64,000 bases of DNA from Theobroma cacao (lineage: Eukaryota > Streptophyta > Magnoliopsida > Malvales > Malvaceae), in contig NC_030851.1 of assembly GCF_000208745.1 (NCBI RefSeq), forward strand, positions 5,556,524 to 5,620,523, in the 5' to 3' direction. The position numbers were made by a program, and so were the translations under genes. The notes under the pieces are model-generated. The model worked only from the letters and a program-made list of their open reading frames with translations, ran no database searches and had not been told where the DNA came from. Of this stretch, positions 51,501 through 63,307 are shown piece by piece (position 1 is the first letter of the stretch; every line of letters begins with the position of its first letter).

Positions 51501-54500
51501 TGTGTCACGTACGATTTATTGAAATCAGATTGACCATGAAGCAATATAATATAAACTGGTGGTGCCAACGCCAAGCAAAGTGCGCAAATTAATATTTGGG
51601 TAAACGTCCCTTCTCCCCGCTTTTACACCACGTGAAAACGGGCGAAGAGGAAGCATCCTTCACGCCGGGGTGGCGCTATTGCTCCTTGGAAAAACATTTC
51701 CACGTGCGAACTTCTATGCCAAATCATTGGTAATAGACTTTTGACTTGAAAAAACCATGAGGCCACCAATTTGCCGGTTCTCACTTTCCTCTGTTCTTTC
51801 TTACTTCCACGTTAACTCCACTCCCCCCCTTGCGCAACATTTTCTTCTTCTTTTTTCTCTTTACGCTACGGAGAATATATAAATGATTTAATTCAAACTC
51901 TTCCAAGTAGTTGCCTTTCCTTTCCTTTGAATACGAGGAATCTCATTTGCACTGTTACACGATCTAATTATTAAAACTCATAATGGAAGTAAATATTTGA
52001 ATTTAGTTAGATTGAACGTGTGAAGTATATATACATTTATTCATCTTCTTTCGAAATTCAAATTTAATATTTTAACGACAAGATTTTAAAATTTAATCAT
52101 TGAAATATTTCTTTAAAATACAAAAAAAATTAATGAATTAATTAAGTAGGCAGAACTTTGACTGTTTTGTAAATTGCCCATGACGGTTGAGCTTTCAGGA
52201 TTTTCCGTTTTTCATTATGTGTTTGGTTGTCGGAGGTCCAAGGAAGAAACTAAATAATCTAACATGAGAAAAGATTTGATAAAATCATGTGCATATTTTT
52301 TGTATTAGACTTAAAGGTCGGTTGGAATTTTGGTTTGGTGGCTGCGATTATAATGCGGCCCTTTTGACTGGAAATTAAGGCGACCGACTCCCCGGTTGTT
52401 TTAACGTGTCCCATAACGCAATCCAACCGCAAAAATTATAGAAAAAGGAAGGACAATTGTGGGAGGTACCTTTTAGTTTAAAACATTCTTCTCCATGTAT
52501 TTTTGTCCCTTTTGTTAAATCGAAAGAGACAGTCAGTCATTACCTCAGTTGTTCATGAATCAACATATTATAACCAACAAACAACATAATAAGTTTTAGA
52601 AGAACACCCTTTTAAAAGCAGTTTGTATTCTACATTAATTTGTACAACAAAAAAAAATCTATATAAGAGTAATTATTCAATAAAATTTAATTAATAAAAT
52701 ATATGATCAAGTAAACTCTGATTTCATGTTAAGACAGATATATTAACTAAATTTTTTAACATAACATATTGCAATGCATTATTATGTAACATATTTAATT
52801 GTCAAATTGTTACATATTTATATTCCACCTCCCTGGAATCTAAAATAAATGCGTAGAATTGGGTGGAACACAAACTTGTCCACCATAGGGGATAGCTTGT
52901 AGCTTTGTCCACAAGATTTATTGCCGAGACGATGAGGTTCACATGCAAATGCAAGCTTTCGTAGCTAGTCAAGTCAGTGTTGCTCACCTCCGAAGGTGCG
53001 TTACTAATTATTGACCAGCACACGGGTGAGTTGTACTTATTGTACGGTCCTTTTTTTTCGCAACTTGTATAGAACAACATTAACTTCTCGTTGGACATAA
53101 GCGGCAGAGCTCCCAATTTTCTTTTTTATTCTTTTGTCTCTTCCTTATTGCTTGCTTCGGGAAATGGAAAAATTCATTAGGAATGATTATTTTCGGTTAT
53201 TAAAAATCAGATATGTTTACCTTAATTTATATATGATAATTGGTAAATTAAATCATTGAAATAATTCTTTTTCTTTTTTACATTTTAATTACTTACACGA
53301 ATTAAAATTTATAACTTTCGGGTAAAAAAATATTTATAATTTATAATGTTATGCATGTTTTTCACATATTCGAATGATTACTTTAATAATTGAAACATAG
53401 CATTGGTTTGATTTATACCAAAATATCTATTGCACTAGTTCACTCTTGATCTACACACAATCAAATTAAGATGTATACTTAACATAACCTGATATGACGA
53501 AGATATGTTGGTTAATGGGTGGTCCCGAGCCATAAAAAGTTCAACAAATGAAAGGAAAAAAGCCCTCATACATGTCCCCTTACTCCTTTCTTTTGGACAG
53601 CTGCGAACAAGTCATTTTCACCAAAGCTAATTTTTCCATAAAAACCTAACCACGAAAACAAAGCAAAAGACTCCCAATGCTTTGCTATTCTCCCTGCCTA
53701 ATCAAAAGTCATCTCCATCTCCAACTTGACTGTTGAAGGGTTGAATTTCATTTATAATTAGATTAATTTTTTTTCTTCCCTTTAAAGTGCCCCCAAATTT
53801 TGACACACACCAAACAGACTCTTCAAAACCAGCAAGAAAACCCTGGCGTTTGCCATCGGTACACGCTATCACTTTGGTTTTGTGTTGCAGTTATGTGCTA
53901 CAAAGTCTACAATAATTAGTTATATTTAGGTGACAAAGTTTGAGATTATCTCGGCAACTTTCCATTTTTTCTCTACATATTTTAATAGTATTTGTATACT
54001 TATTACGGGACAATGTTCCACAATTTCGTGTCGTCGTGTTATTCGTTGGCTTTTATCAATTCGTCACGAATAAGTCATCCCCATTGAAAACAATTACAAC
54101 TACAAATTTAAAAAAATAATGCATTGCAAGGGGAAATAAAAAGAAAATTAATCATGTATGGTGACCTTAATACAAGCATCCATTTCTTTAGTTATTTTTC
54201 AACAGAAGAATAAGGATAATGTAATGTCGGTTAAGCCATGTTATTATATTTAAGATTCTGACGGTTACGAATAGTCTTCCTGACCAAAAGCAGACGTGCT
54301 TACTATTTTTAATAGCCGATACTTCAAATATTTTATGGTGTTTATGACACATTCATAAAAGAACGGAACCTTTCTAGTAGTACCCTTTTGTTATTACAAC
54401 TTAGTCTTAGTACTTTCATTGAAACTTTCGATGTATTTATTGGAAAAAAAAAATTATACTAATTTCTCATATGCAAGAAAATTGTAATATCAAGACAACA

Positions 54501-55095
54501 TTCCACATCACCTGGATGGTTTGTTTCCGTTTCCATGCAACGTAGAAGCAGGAACTGTCAGGATGTTCCATACAGCGATGTCGGTTTTAGGCTTTTCGCC
54601 TATTTCCTGTCCTCTTAAGCTAGAAAATGCTAAAAATTACTTCTAGTATTTTCTTTCACATAATGATGCAATGTCGAAGAATGAAAAGAACTAGTTAAAT
54701 TTAGGTTAACTGTACCGGAAACGTTTCCAAATGCTACACTTCTTCGTCCTTGCACTACACATTAATGTAACTTTATGAACCGTCTTTAATGCATGTCCCC
54801 AACTTTTATACGTATGTTCTTGTACACCTAAGCGAGGAGGAGGAGATGTGGAAGATGAAGAGAATTAAATGAAAAAAAGCTTAGGAAACTATAGAGGAAA
54901 TGAACCACACGTGATTGCCACTCCATTTGTTTTGGTATGACACGGGAACTTCAAATAAAGTTGTTTCCCTTTTGTCCGCTTTAAGTATATATATATACTA
55001 TTATTATGTATGGACGTTCAATTAATATAATAATAAGCCCAAATTGCTGCTCGCATTAGTATTTAATGAAAGGCGTCCTTTTCCTTTAAGCAACA
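47601..55095. other. Gene-poor AT-rich region
   Basis: In about 7.5 kb no frame resembles a known protein; the longest ones (near 50364-50570 and 52802-53116) are unsupported. The sequence is AT-rich with many poly-A and poly-T runs and one long TA microsatellite (48466-48502). I see no LTR pair, terminal repeat or transposase by eye. The right part is the distal promoter of GH3.1. Confidence 0.55.
48466..48502. repeat. (TA)n microsatellite
   Basis: A 37-bp uninterrupted TA dinucleotide run, then a G and three more TA units. Such loci are usually length-variable between individuals. Confidence 0.95.
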
Positions 55096-55870
55096 GAGAC
55101 AAAATAATGCACTTTTAAAAAAGGGTAAAAGGAGAGAAATAATAAATTTGAACAAAACAACTTACTCTTATGATTTATTAATGCAGAAGAAAAGGAGAAA
55201 GAGAGTGGTGATGTAAGCTTGTCAAAAACCTTTTTGTGCGATAGTCTTTTCAGAAAATAATTTTTGGCCGGTTATTTTTCCAGAACTGAATTTGGCTTTA
55301 ATGGCAGTGGGCAGTGGGCAGTAGTCATAGACAAAAGGGCTTTTCCAGTATTTGGGCTATCGGCAACAAAAAAAAAAAATGGTGCAATAAGCATAGGCAC
55401 CTGTCTCACGTGCCGGCAGCCCATCGTTATCAAGGGCCAACAATTTCACTCGAAAGCAGCCGCGTGGTTGTATGACGCGTAGCCTTCATTTTCACCCCTG
55501 TGCTCCGCTGACATGGCGGTCACCTAACCCCACATGCCTGCCTCATTTCGTGCCATGTCTACGTGTTGTGGCCCCCACCTTGTCTCCTCCCAGCACTACA
55601 TTTCAGTAGACAAAGAAATAAAATCTTCCTGGACCTTTTTGCTCTCATTTTTATTCCCCTCCCTAACTCTTTTATTTTTTTTTCTTTTTAATTTTCAATA
55701 AAGAAAATGTGTATATACCCTTTTCCTATTGTTTTTATTTTCTCCAATTTCCACAACTTCTCCGTATAAGTCCGTCAGCCTCCTTCCTAGCTCCCGCCCC
55801 TTGTAGGTCCCATATTGACATCGCAGTTAACGTGGCACTTCGCTTCCAAGTCCTGGCCTTCCCTATATAA
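55096..55870 (+). promoter_or_regulatory. GH3.1 promoter: auxin-response elements and TATA box
   Basis: The canonical auxin-response word TGTCTC occurs at 55402-55407 and 55581-55586, and in reverse (GAGACA) at 55096-55101. The one at 55402 overlaps a G-box, CACGTG, at 55407-55412, giving the composite TGTCTCACGTG. A TATA box, TATATAA, lies at 55864-55870, about 175 bp before the ATG. Auxin-response factors bind TGTCTC in GH3 promoters, and composite elements with an adjacent coupling site are known from soybean GH3. The words are seen directly; activity is inferred. The short frame at 55264-55482 in this stretch is not a gene. Confidence 0.7.
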
Positions 55871-56045
55871 AGCCCCTTCGACCTTCCCAACCTCATCACA
55901 GATTCGCAGTTCACAGCCCTTCCTCTCCCTCCCTATAACAGACTCCCTCTTTCACTCTCTTAAATTACTCTTCTTTTTTCTCTCTAAAATCCAACGCTTT
56001 AATTTTTTTCCCTCTTAACAAATTTAATAAAATCTCCCTCTTGAA

Positions 56046-58046
56046 ATGGCTGTCGATTCCGCTCTCTCATCTCCACTGGGTCCACCAGCATGCGAGAAAG
56101 ATGCAAAAGCTTTGCAATTCGTCGAGGAAATGACTAGAAGTGCCGATCCTGTTCAAGAAAGAGTTTTGGCAGAAATCTTAAGCCGAAACTCCCAAACTGA
56201 GTACCTCAGAAGGTTCAAGCTCAATGGTGCAACCGACCGAGACACTTTCAAGTCCAAACTTCCAGTGATTACTTACGAGGATCTTCAGCCTGAAATCCAG
56301 CGTATTGCTAATGGTGACCGCTCTCCTATTTTATCTGCCCACCCCATCTCAGAATTTCTCACCAGGTTCGTATATATAAACTGCGATCACTTGTAGTCTT
56401 TAAAGAAAAAAGAAAAATGGGATATACTAAATAATTTGATGCTGATGTTTGAATTTCCTGGAAAATTGTGCAGCTCCGGAACTTCAGCTGGTGAGAGGAA
56501 ACTCATGCCAACAATTAAAGAAGAGCTAGATCGCCGTCAGTTGCTCTACAGTTTGCTCATGCCAGTAATGAATCTGTAAGTATTTTAAAAATGATAGGCT
56601 ATAGACATTAGTAATTAGTTTGTGTTTTCTTTCTTCCTTTTAATTAATGGAACGCGCTTTCTATGTAACAGTTATGTGCCGGGTTTGGACAAAGGCAAGG
56701 GACTTTACTTCTTGTTTGTGAAATCAGAAACAAGGACCCCGGGTGGTCTCTTGGCTCGTCCTGTGCTTACCAGCTACTACAAGAGTGAACATTTCAAGAC
56801 ACGACCATATGACCCTTACAACGTTTACACCAGCCCCAACGAAGCCATCCTCTGCGCCGACTCCTTCCAGAGCATGTATACCCAGATGCTCTGCGGGCTC
56901 CAGGAACGCCAACAAGTTCTCCGCGTTGGCGCAGTGTTTGCCTCCGGCCTACTCCGCGCAATCAGGTTCCTTCAACTGAATTGGCAACAACTCACCCAGG
57001 ATATCGAAACAGGTTCCTTGAGTCCAAAAATCACCGACCCTTCACTAAGGGAATGCATGGCTAAGATCCTGAAACCCAACCCTGAGCTTGCTGAGTTTGT
57101 TCGCCAAGAATGTTCAAAGGACAGCTGGGAGGGAATCATTACAAGAATTTGGCCCAACACAAAATACCTTGACGTTATAGTAACTGGAGCTATGGCACAG
57201 TATATTCCGACCCTGGATTATTACAGCGGTGGAGTACCTTTAGCATGCACCATGTACGCTTCATCCGAATGCTATTTTGGCTTAAACCTTAACCCCATGT
57301 GCAAACCATCAGAAGTTTCCTATACCATCATGCCAAACATGGCCTACTTCGAGTTCTTACCCCACGAGCCTAATTCAGCTGGGTTCACTCGTGACTCGCC
57401 TCCTAAACTCGTCGACCTTGTTGATGTGGAAGTCGGGAAAGAATACGAGCTTGTAATCACAACCTATGCAGGTTTATGCAGATACCGAGTCGGTGACATT
57501 CTCCGAGTTACTGGATTTCACAACTCAGCCCCGCAATTCCATTTCGTAAGGAGGAAGAACGTGTTGCTCAGCATTGACGCGGACAAAACCGACGAGGCTG
57601 AGTTACAAAAAGCTGTTGAAAACGCTTCTCAATTGTTGCGTGAGTTCAACACCAGTGTCGTCGAATACACGAGTTATGCAGACACGAAAACGATTCCTGG
57701 TCACTACGTGATATACTGGGAGTTGCTAGTGAAAGACTTGGCTAACTCGCCTAGTGATGAGGTCCTGAAACAATGTTGTTTAGCAATGGAGGAGTCGCTC
57801 AACTCAGTGTACCGACAAGGCCGAGTTGCGGATAACTCAATAGGCCCACTGGAAATCCGAGTGGTAAAAAGTGGCACATTTGAGGAGTTAATGGATTACG
57901 CCATATCAAGAGGGGCTTCCATCAATCAGTATAAGGTTCCAAGGTGTGTTAACTTCACTCCAATCATGGAGTTGCTCGATTCTAGGGTGGTATCGGCGCA
58001 TTTTAGCCCAGCTTTGCCACATTGGACCCCGGAAAGGAGAAGGTGA
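56046..58046 (+). CDS. GH3.1: Indole-3-acetic acid-amido synthetase GH3.1
   Basis: Three exons: 56046-56365, 56474-56575 and 56672-58046. The product is 598 residues, as expected for group II GH3 enzymes. These cytosolic adenylating enzymes join amino acids (often Asp) to indole-3-acetic acid using ATP, lowering active auxin. The three nucleotide-binding motifs are present: SSGTSAGE at about 107-114, which spans the first splice junction; YASSE at about 336-340; and YRVGD at about 412-416. The N-terminus [20 protein letters not shown] and C-terminus [14 protein letters not shown] match GH3.1 rather than GH3.2-3.4 or GH3.5/3.6. The segment [12 protein letters not shown] is common to the group. 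The gene lies in its own regulatory space: a gene-poor region upstream with auxin elements and 2.9 kb downstream. It is presumably auxin-inducible, forming a feedback loop. Confidence 0.95.
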
Positions 58047-60945
58047 TTTACTGATATATTTAGGCACCGACCAGATTAAGTCAATGAGAATGGTTTATAT
58101 TTGTAGATGCTCTTCGTTTTTATTTTTTAATTTACTTGAGGGTTTCCTTTCTTTTTTTTCTTTTCCTTTTCGGAGTAGCTTTTGGTAAAGGGTAAAAGTG
58201 TAAGTTGATTAGGATGTTTCAGGGTCGGGTTTTGTATTTTGATTCAAAGGATGTGAGCTGAAGCTGATGTCTGTCCACTGAATTGCATCTTTCATGTAAT
58301 GGAGCAGATAAGGCTTCCTTTGAAACATGGTGAACTTGCCCTGCTTTAATATCCTTTGTCCTTGTCTTTTGTTTTCAACGTTTGTTTTCTTTGCGAAAGG
58401 TACAGGACCATGTTATTAATTAACAAAACTGAGAAGAAGGGGAAACCAAAGTAGTCTAGGCAAGCAAATTGAATGGAGTAAATGAATTTTGTACCCCAAA
58501 ATGTAGGGAGGAGAAGCTTTTCAGCAGGATAAATAATTAACTAGCAACAGACTTAGATATATGTAGTTTTGGTTGGAATTCAAAAATTTTCCAGACAATT
58601 GTTTATCTTCCAAGTACAAAATGATTTCAATGATCACTTAGAGGAGGAAAACGACAGCAGTTTGTCATTTGTTTTCCACAGCAGGAGAGAGAGACAGAGA
58701 TAAGGAAATGACGTGAACCACGTTAGTCAAATGGGCAAGGGAGAATTTGAGATAAAGAGCATTACAGCATTACCCCTTGTAAGACGGCATTTTGGAAGTC
58801 AAGATGAAAAAAGTTTGCGATGTTCATCACTTCCATCTTCTTAAAAAGTTTGGTTTGGGAATGACTGAAAGTGGCTCCAGTAATTACTGATGCAGACACT
58901 TCCGACATAAACACTTTTTTGATAATTCACTTTGTATGGCTTTTCCCAGTGAATTATCTGGGTTGTCTCCAACCACCCCCGTTATGGAATGATGTTGATG
59001 TAAATTCACTGAATCGGAAAAACAAAGCAAGTAAATTCCAACGGTGGCAAGTAAGAGAAGAAAAACAAATCATTGGAGTTGAATAAATTTCTTTCCGACA
59101 AGTAAATTATGCAGTTGCTTCCCAAAAGAAGCAAGTAACTAATGCATATCCATTCGATCAGCTTAAGTTTTTAGGCATTAGAAAACAAAAAAAAACAATC
59201 CTTGGTTCTCAGGTAATCAATCCATTAAGAGTATTGGTCCCCATTAACATGCTTCACCAGTTAAATATCACATCTACAAAGAAAAGATCTTACCCAATTT
59301 AAGTAATCGATATGCCTGGCAACAAATTTCAGGGCCTACTGCTCCAAATCTGATTGATAGTTAATGAGATTCAATAACTAGTGGCTGATGACCTGTTTCC
59401 CGTGTAAGGGGTTGCTTTAGAGACGCATTAAGTAAGCTTGCCGGGTGTGGCTTCAGGCCAGAGCAGACCAGAAACATAAAGAAAACAGCCCATTGTCTGT
59501 CCCAACTCCGAAGTATGCTAACACTGGGGACCAAAGCCTTCCCTTTTGGCAGCCTATCCTGAAAGGATCCAACCAAGGTTGAACAAAACTAGCATTCCTT
59601 TTTACTCCGCTTGAAACATCCTTGGTCTATGTAAAAACAGCCTATCCTTAAACTATGCAACCAGTGCAAAATCTTGTTGTAATCGGATTAACAATTTTGC
59701 TATTGCAGAGGTCATTCCCAATTCTCTGGTTTTGATTACCTGATCCTTTTAACGCTCTGGAGTGGGATCCATATTGCCAAATACTTTCCTCTTGGTTTAT
59801 TGCGCAACAGGGGACGCTTGCCATCCAAATGGGGGCACATGTTACACTTCTAGCCACTCATGAGAAATCATTGCAGAAGAAAGTTCAAAGTTCTAAATCC
59901 TAGTTAATCACCCTCCGGCTCCACAAGAAAGCTTCAATGGTCATGCAGATACTCACCGAATGGTTTGTTCTAGAAGTGACTGGTTGTTATGGGTAATGGC
60001 GGAAGAGCTCAATATAAACGTGTATTTGATGGGGTGGGGCATGCCACTTTCTTAGCTATCATGTCTTTGCTTGAACTTTATGAAGATCAAGTGTAAATGC
60101 AATTATGTCTGTCTCTATTCTTTTTTTTTTTTGTTAGATTAGAGTAGATGGAAACTAACCTTGAAGATTCCAGTAAAAGGGGACTAGCCCTTAATTTGTG
60201 ATGGTTGAGTTGCAGAAGTTGGGACTTAATAAGAAAGGGATAAAAAAGAAGAAGGTAAAACTAAATTATATCTATCTAGACAATTTTCTACTATGATTTA
60301 ATATCATCTATATTGGTGAATATGCATTTAGTGCATGCAGTACATTTGGCAATGCTGGCATGGCTCTTCCTTTAAGAATGATGGAGATAAAGTTTGGCAT
60401 ACGGATATTTGCATGTGAAAAATGTTATACTTGTCTGGCTTATTCTTCATTTCATAGATACAAAGCCTAGAATTCTGCTATAGTGGAAACATGATTCAGC
60501 GGAACACTTTTTTCTTGGACAAAAATTACAGCAGAAAGTAAATATATTTGAAACTTTGCTATTGTTAAAAATAATTAAATAATATCTTATCAAATTGTAA
60601 TTTTATGTCTATACCCTTGACTTTTGGTGAGGAAAAGAATTACATACACTACTACTTTTAATTTGTGTTAAAAAAAAAAGAAAATGGTTTTATTTGTAAT
60701 AAAAAAAAAAGGAAACGAGAGAAATAAGCCACGCCAGCTGGGTAACGTAACTGACTCCGTTGACGGTTTGACGGTGTTACGTTACCTCTAACGTCCCCGT
60801 CCGAAACCCTTCGACTTTTCCTTTTTGTTTCCTTCCACCAAACAATTGTGGCTGCGGTTACTGCTCGAAGGAAACGAAAAACTTAATTGGCGGAGAGAGA
60901 AGAGAGGAAGAGGGCCGAGAGTAGTGGTGGCAAAATTTCAGCTAT
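58047..60945. other. GH3.1 3'UTR, intergenic, DUF760 gene promoter
   Basis: The first 300 bp are T-rich and likely the 3'UTR. The frames at 58871-59086, 59361-59576 and 59648-59857 show no family resemblance. 60700-60945 looks like promoter and leader, with several ACGT-type and GACGG words near 60750-60800. No gene is seen. Confidence 0.5.
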
Positions 60946-63307
60946 ATGGCCACCCCTCTTTCCTCTTTCCTTTCCTCTCATCTCCCTCCTCGTTCCCTCT
61001 CTTACCAATCGCATTCAATTTCAAAGCCCTTTCTCTCCTTCCCTGCTCTTCGCTGTCTCCCCTCTTCGAACCCTAGAAAATTCCCCAAAACCCCTCTCCT
61101 TGCTTTCTCTTCCGGTAATTTCGATGGCTCTCCTTTCCATGATGCCTTCGGTTCTAATCCTACTCCCTCTAAGGTCAGCTTTGTCCAATCATTTTTAATT
61201 TTGGAAAGTTTCTTATCTTTTCAAATTTTCTTTGTTTGCATTCGAAGTAGTGAGAAATTGGCAAATTGCTGAATTTAGTTTGGAATTGCTGATTTTAGTT
61301 TAAGTATTTCTTCTTGGCTTAGCTGATAACGCTACGCTGAACTTGTTAGAATAGGAAATTGGGGTTTTGAATTTCATCTCGTGGACGAGAAATTTTTACG
61401 TTTAGATTGATTGAATTGTTTTAGGATTATTTAAGATTTATCATTTTATTGGTTTGTTGAGAAAATAGGGGAAATTGTGCAAAATTGTGGTATCGAATTT
61501 TTATGTTTTTTTCATATAGGAATGAGGAAAACAGTGTTATCTACAGAACTGAAACTGATGTAATATCACACTTCTGCTGTTTTCATAAATTACTATTATC
61601 TAACTTCTGCCTTTTCTTTTCTTTACTCTGTATAGTAGATGCTGAGGTTATGGTTAGCAATGAACTCTATAGTTATAGCTGATGTAACATATGTTTTGCT
61701 AATTACATTCTCATTACTCTTGAAAATGTGGTCTGAAATGAATAAAAGTACTATTATGGACTACAGTCTGGAAGGCAATTTCTTTCCTAAAGTCTACAAT
61801 CATTTTCATGTGTATTGGATTTGGTTCCAATTTTTCTACACATAATGAGATCATCGAACCTGGCTAATGAATACTTTGGGGAACATGTACATCCCTTTAA
61901 CTTTAACGTATCCACTTAAAATATGTGTGGTGGTTTATCCATGTGAACCACATTTAAGAAAGGGATGGGTTAAGAAGTCAATGGGACTTGGAGGATACGT
62001 TGGGATGATGACTCTCTTGTTTTCTTTTCATATGAGAAGGTTCCCGTTTGTTTTCCTTGCCCTTGTGCTTCAGGAAATTTATAAAATTACCAATATATTT
62101 CAGCTTTTGTTCATTTGTAATAAGTCCTGATAATTACAAGAATTAACAGGGATAGGCAATGATTCTAGTTTACAAATTAATGCATACATGTACTATTTTC
62201 AAAGTGATTTTCTGGTAATGATTTAGAGATTGACTTTTAGTATTTTCTTTCAGAAATCAGTCCTCACCAATCTGATACAGGAGATAGAACCATTCGATGT
62301 GAGCCTTATCCAAAAAGATGTCCCTCCCACAACTGTGGATGCCATGAAAAGGACTATTTCAGGCATGTTGGGTTTACTTCCATCTGATAGATTTCAAGTC
62401 TTTATCGAGGCATTGTGGGAACCTCTCTCCAAGTTGTTGGTTTCTTCTATGATGACCGGGTATGTTCATATTCTACATGATATGCACCATTGTAATAAAT
62501 GTTTCTATACTCTGGTTGGTTGCCAAGCAGGTGAAACCTTAGCTAGGGCCAACAAGCATTGAAACTATCACAACAAGCATTAATGCCCCTAGCCTAGGGG
62601 CTTTAATGCTGCTTGTGATAGTTTCAATGCTTGTTGGACATATCTTTGCTATTTATCCCTCTTGTTTGAAAAAAGGGTTGATGTCATACTAACATTTGTT
62701 GGGGAGAAGAGCCAAATTTTGAACGGATGCTAAAAATAGCTTAATATATGTCTGTTGACGCCACTTGAACTCAAAAGCCAAAGCTAATGGGTTCATATCC
62801 TCCATTTATATATTTCACATTTACATCCTATTTCTTTTTTATGTGGGACAATCACTTTCACATGTGAATCCTAACAACATTTGTTTTTAATATTAATGCT
62901 AAGATCATAAGTTTAAATGTTTGTTATGCCATGGGACATGCAGGGTAGCATTTACCTCCAATAGATGGAGGTCAGAATATGAGGGGTATTATGAATAATA
63001 GTTCTTGTTGAATTGCAGTTATACATTGAGGAATGCTGAATATAGGCTTTGCCTTGAGCGAAACCTTGGTTGTGAAGGAGATTTGGAAAATCAAACTTCA
63101 GAAAACTCGACCTTTGATTTACAAGGGATGTTGTTAGACAGTACAAAAATAAATGAATCTTCAGGGAAAAATGATTTGTCATCTGAATTTGAAAAAACCA
63201 CTGAAGACCAATTCGAAGATATTGAATTTCAAGGCCTGGGTGGAATGTCCCTTGAAACTCAAAAATACATTCTTCATTTGCAGTCTCGTCTAACTTCAAT
63301 GAAAAAG
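60946..63307 (+). CDS. DUF760 chloroplast protein (UV-B-induced At3g17800-like), 5' part
   Basis: Three exons are in the window: 60946-61173, 62254-62459 and 63019-63307; the last donor (AAG then GTATGT) leads into an intron that runs off the end. The 241 residues seen are the N-terminal part. Residues 1 to about 55 are rich in Ser, Pro and Leu and low in acidic residues (MATPLSSFLSSHLPPRSLSY), a typical chloroplast transit peptide. The DUF760 block starts at about 77 (VLTNLIQEIEPFDVSLIQKD) and goes on with AMKRTISGMLGLLPSDRFQV, EALWEPLSKLLVSSMMTGYT and LRNAEYRLCLERNLG. An acidic linker precedes LETQKYILHLQSRLTSMKK. A second DUF760 repeat, usual for the family, would lie outside the window. 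Arabidopsis relatives (At3g17800, At1g48450) respond to UV-B; molecular function is unknown. Two other ATG frames overlap exon 1 but lead nowhere. Confidence 0.88.
62549..62637. repeat. Near-perfect 44-bp-arm inverted repeat (hairpin) in DUF760 intron 2
   Basis: Bases 62549-62592 pair with 62594-62637 around a single central base at 62593. By hand, 41 of 44 positions pair; the mismatches are at 62574/62612, 62575/62611 and 62584/62602. The outer 25 pairs are perfect. The left arm begins CCAACAAGCATTG and the right arm ends CAATGCTTGTTGG. Because the loop is minimal, the RNA would form one long stem of about 89 nt. It may be a small MITE, a young microRNA-type hairpin, or a recent palindromic duplication. 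Confidence 0.85.

Noticed and set aside
55264..55482. 72-codon frame upstream of GH3.1
   Set aside because: No ATG at its start (TTG), includes a poly-A run coding for Lys, and lies in promoter sequence with auxin elements.
59361..59857. Two minus-strand frames of about 70 codons downstream of GH3.1
   Set aside because: No family resemblance and no conserved motif; treated as chance.
62749..62890. Stretch reminiscent of a dispersed plant repeat (GTGGGACAATCACTTTC)
   Set aside because: No borders or duplication visible and family recall is uncertain.
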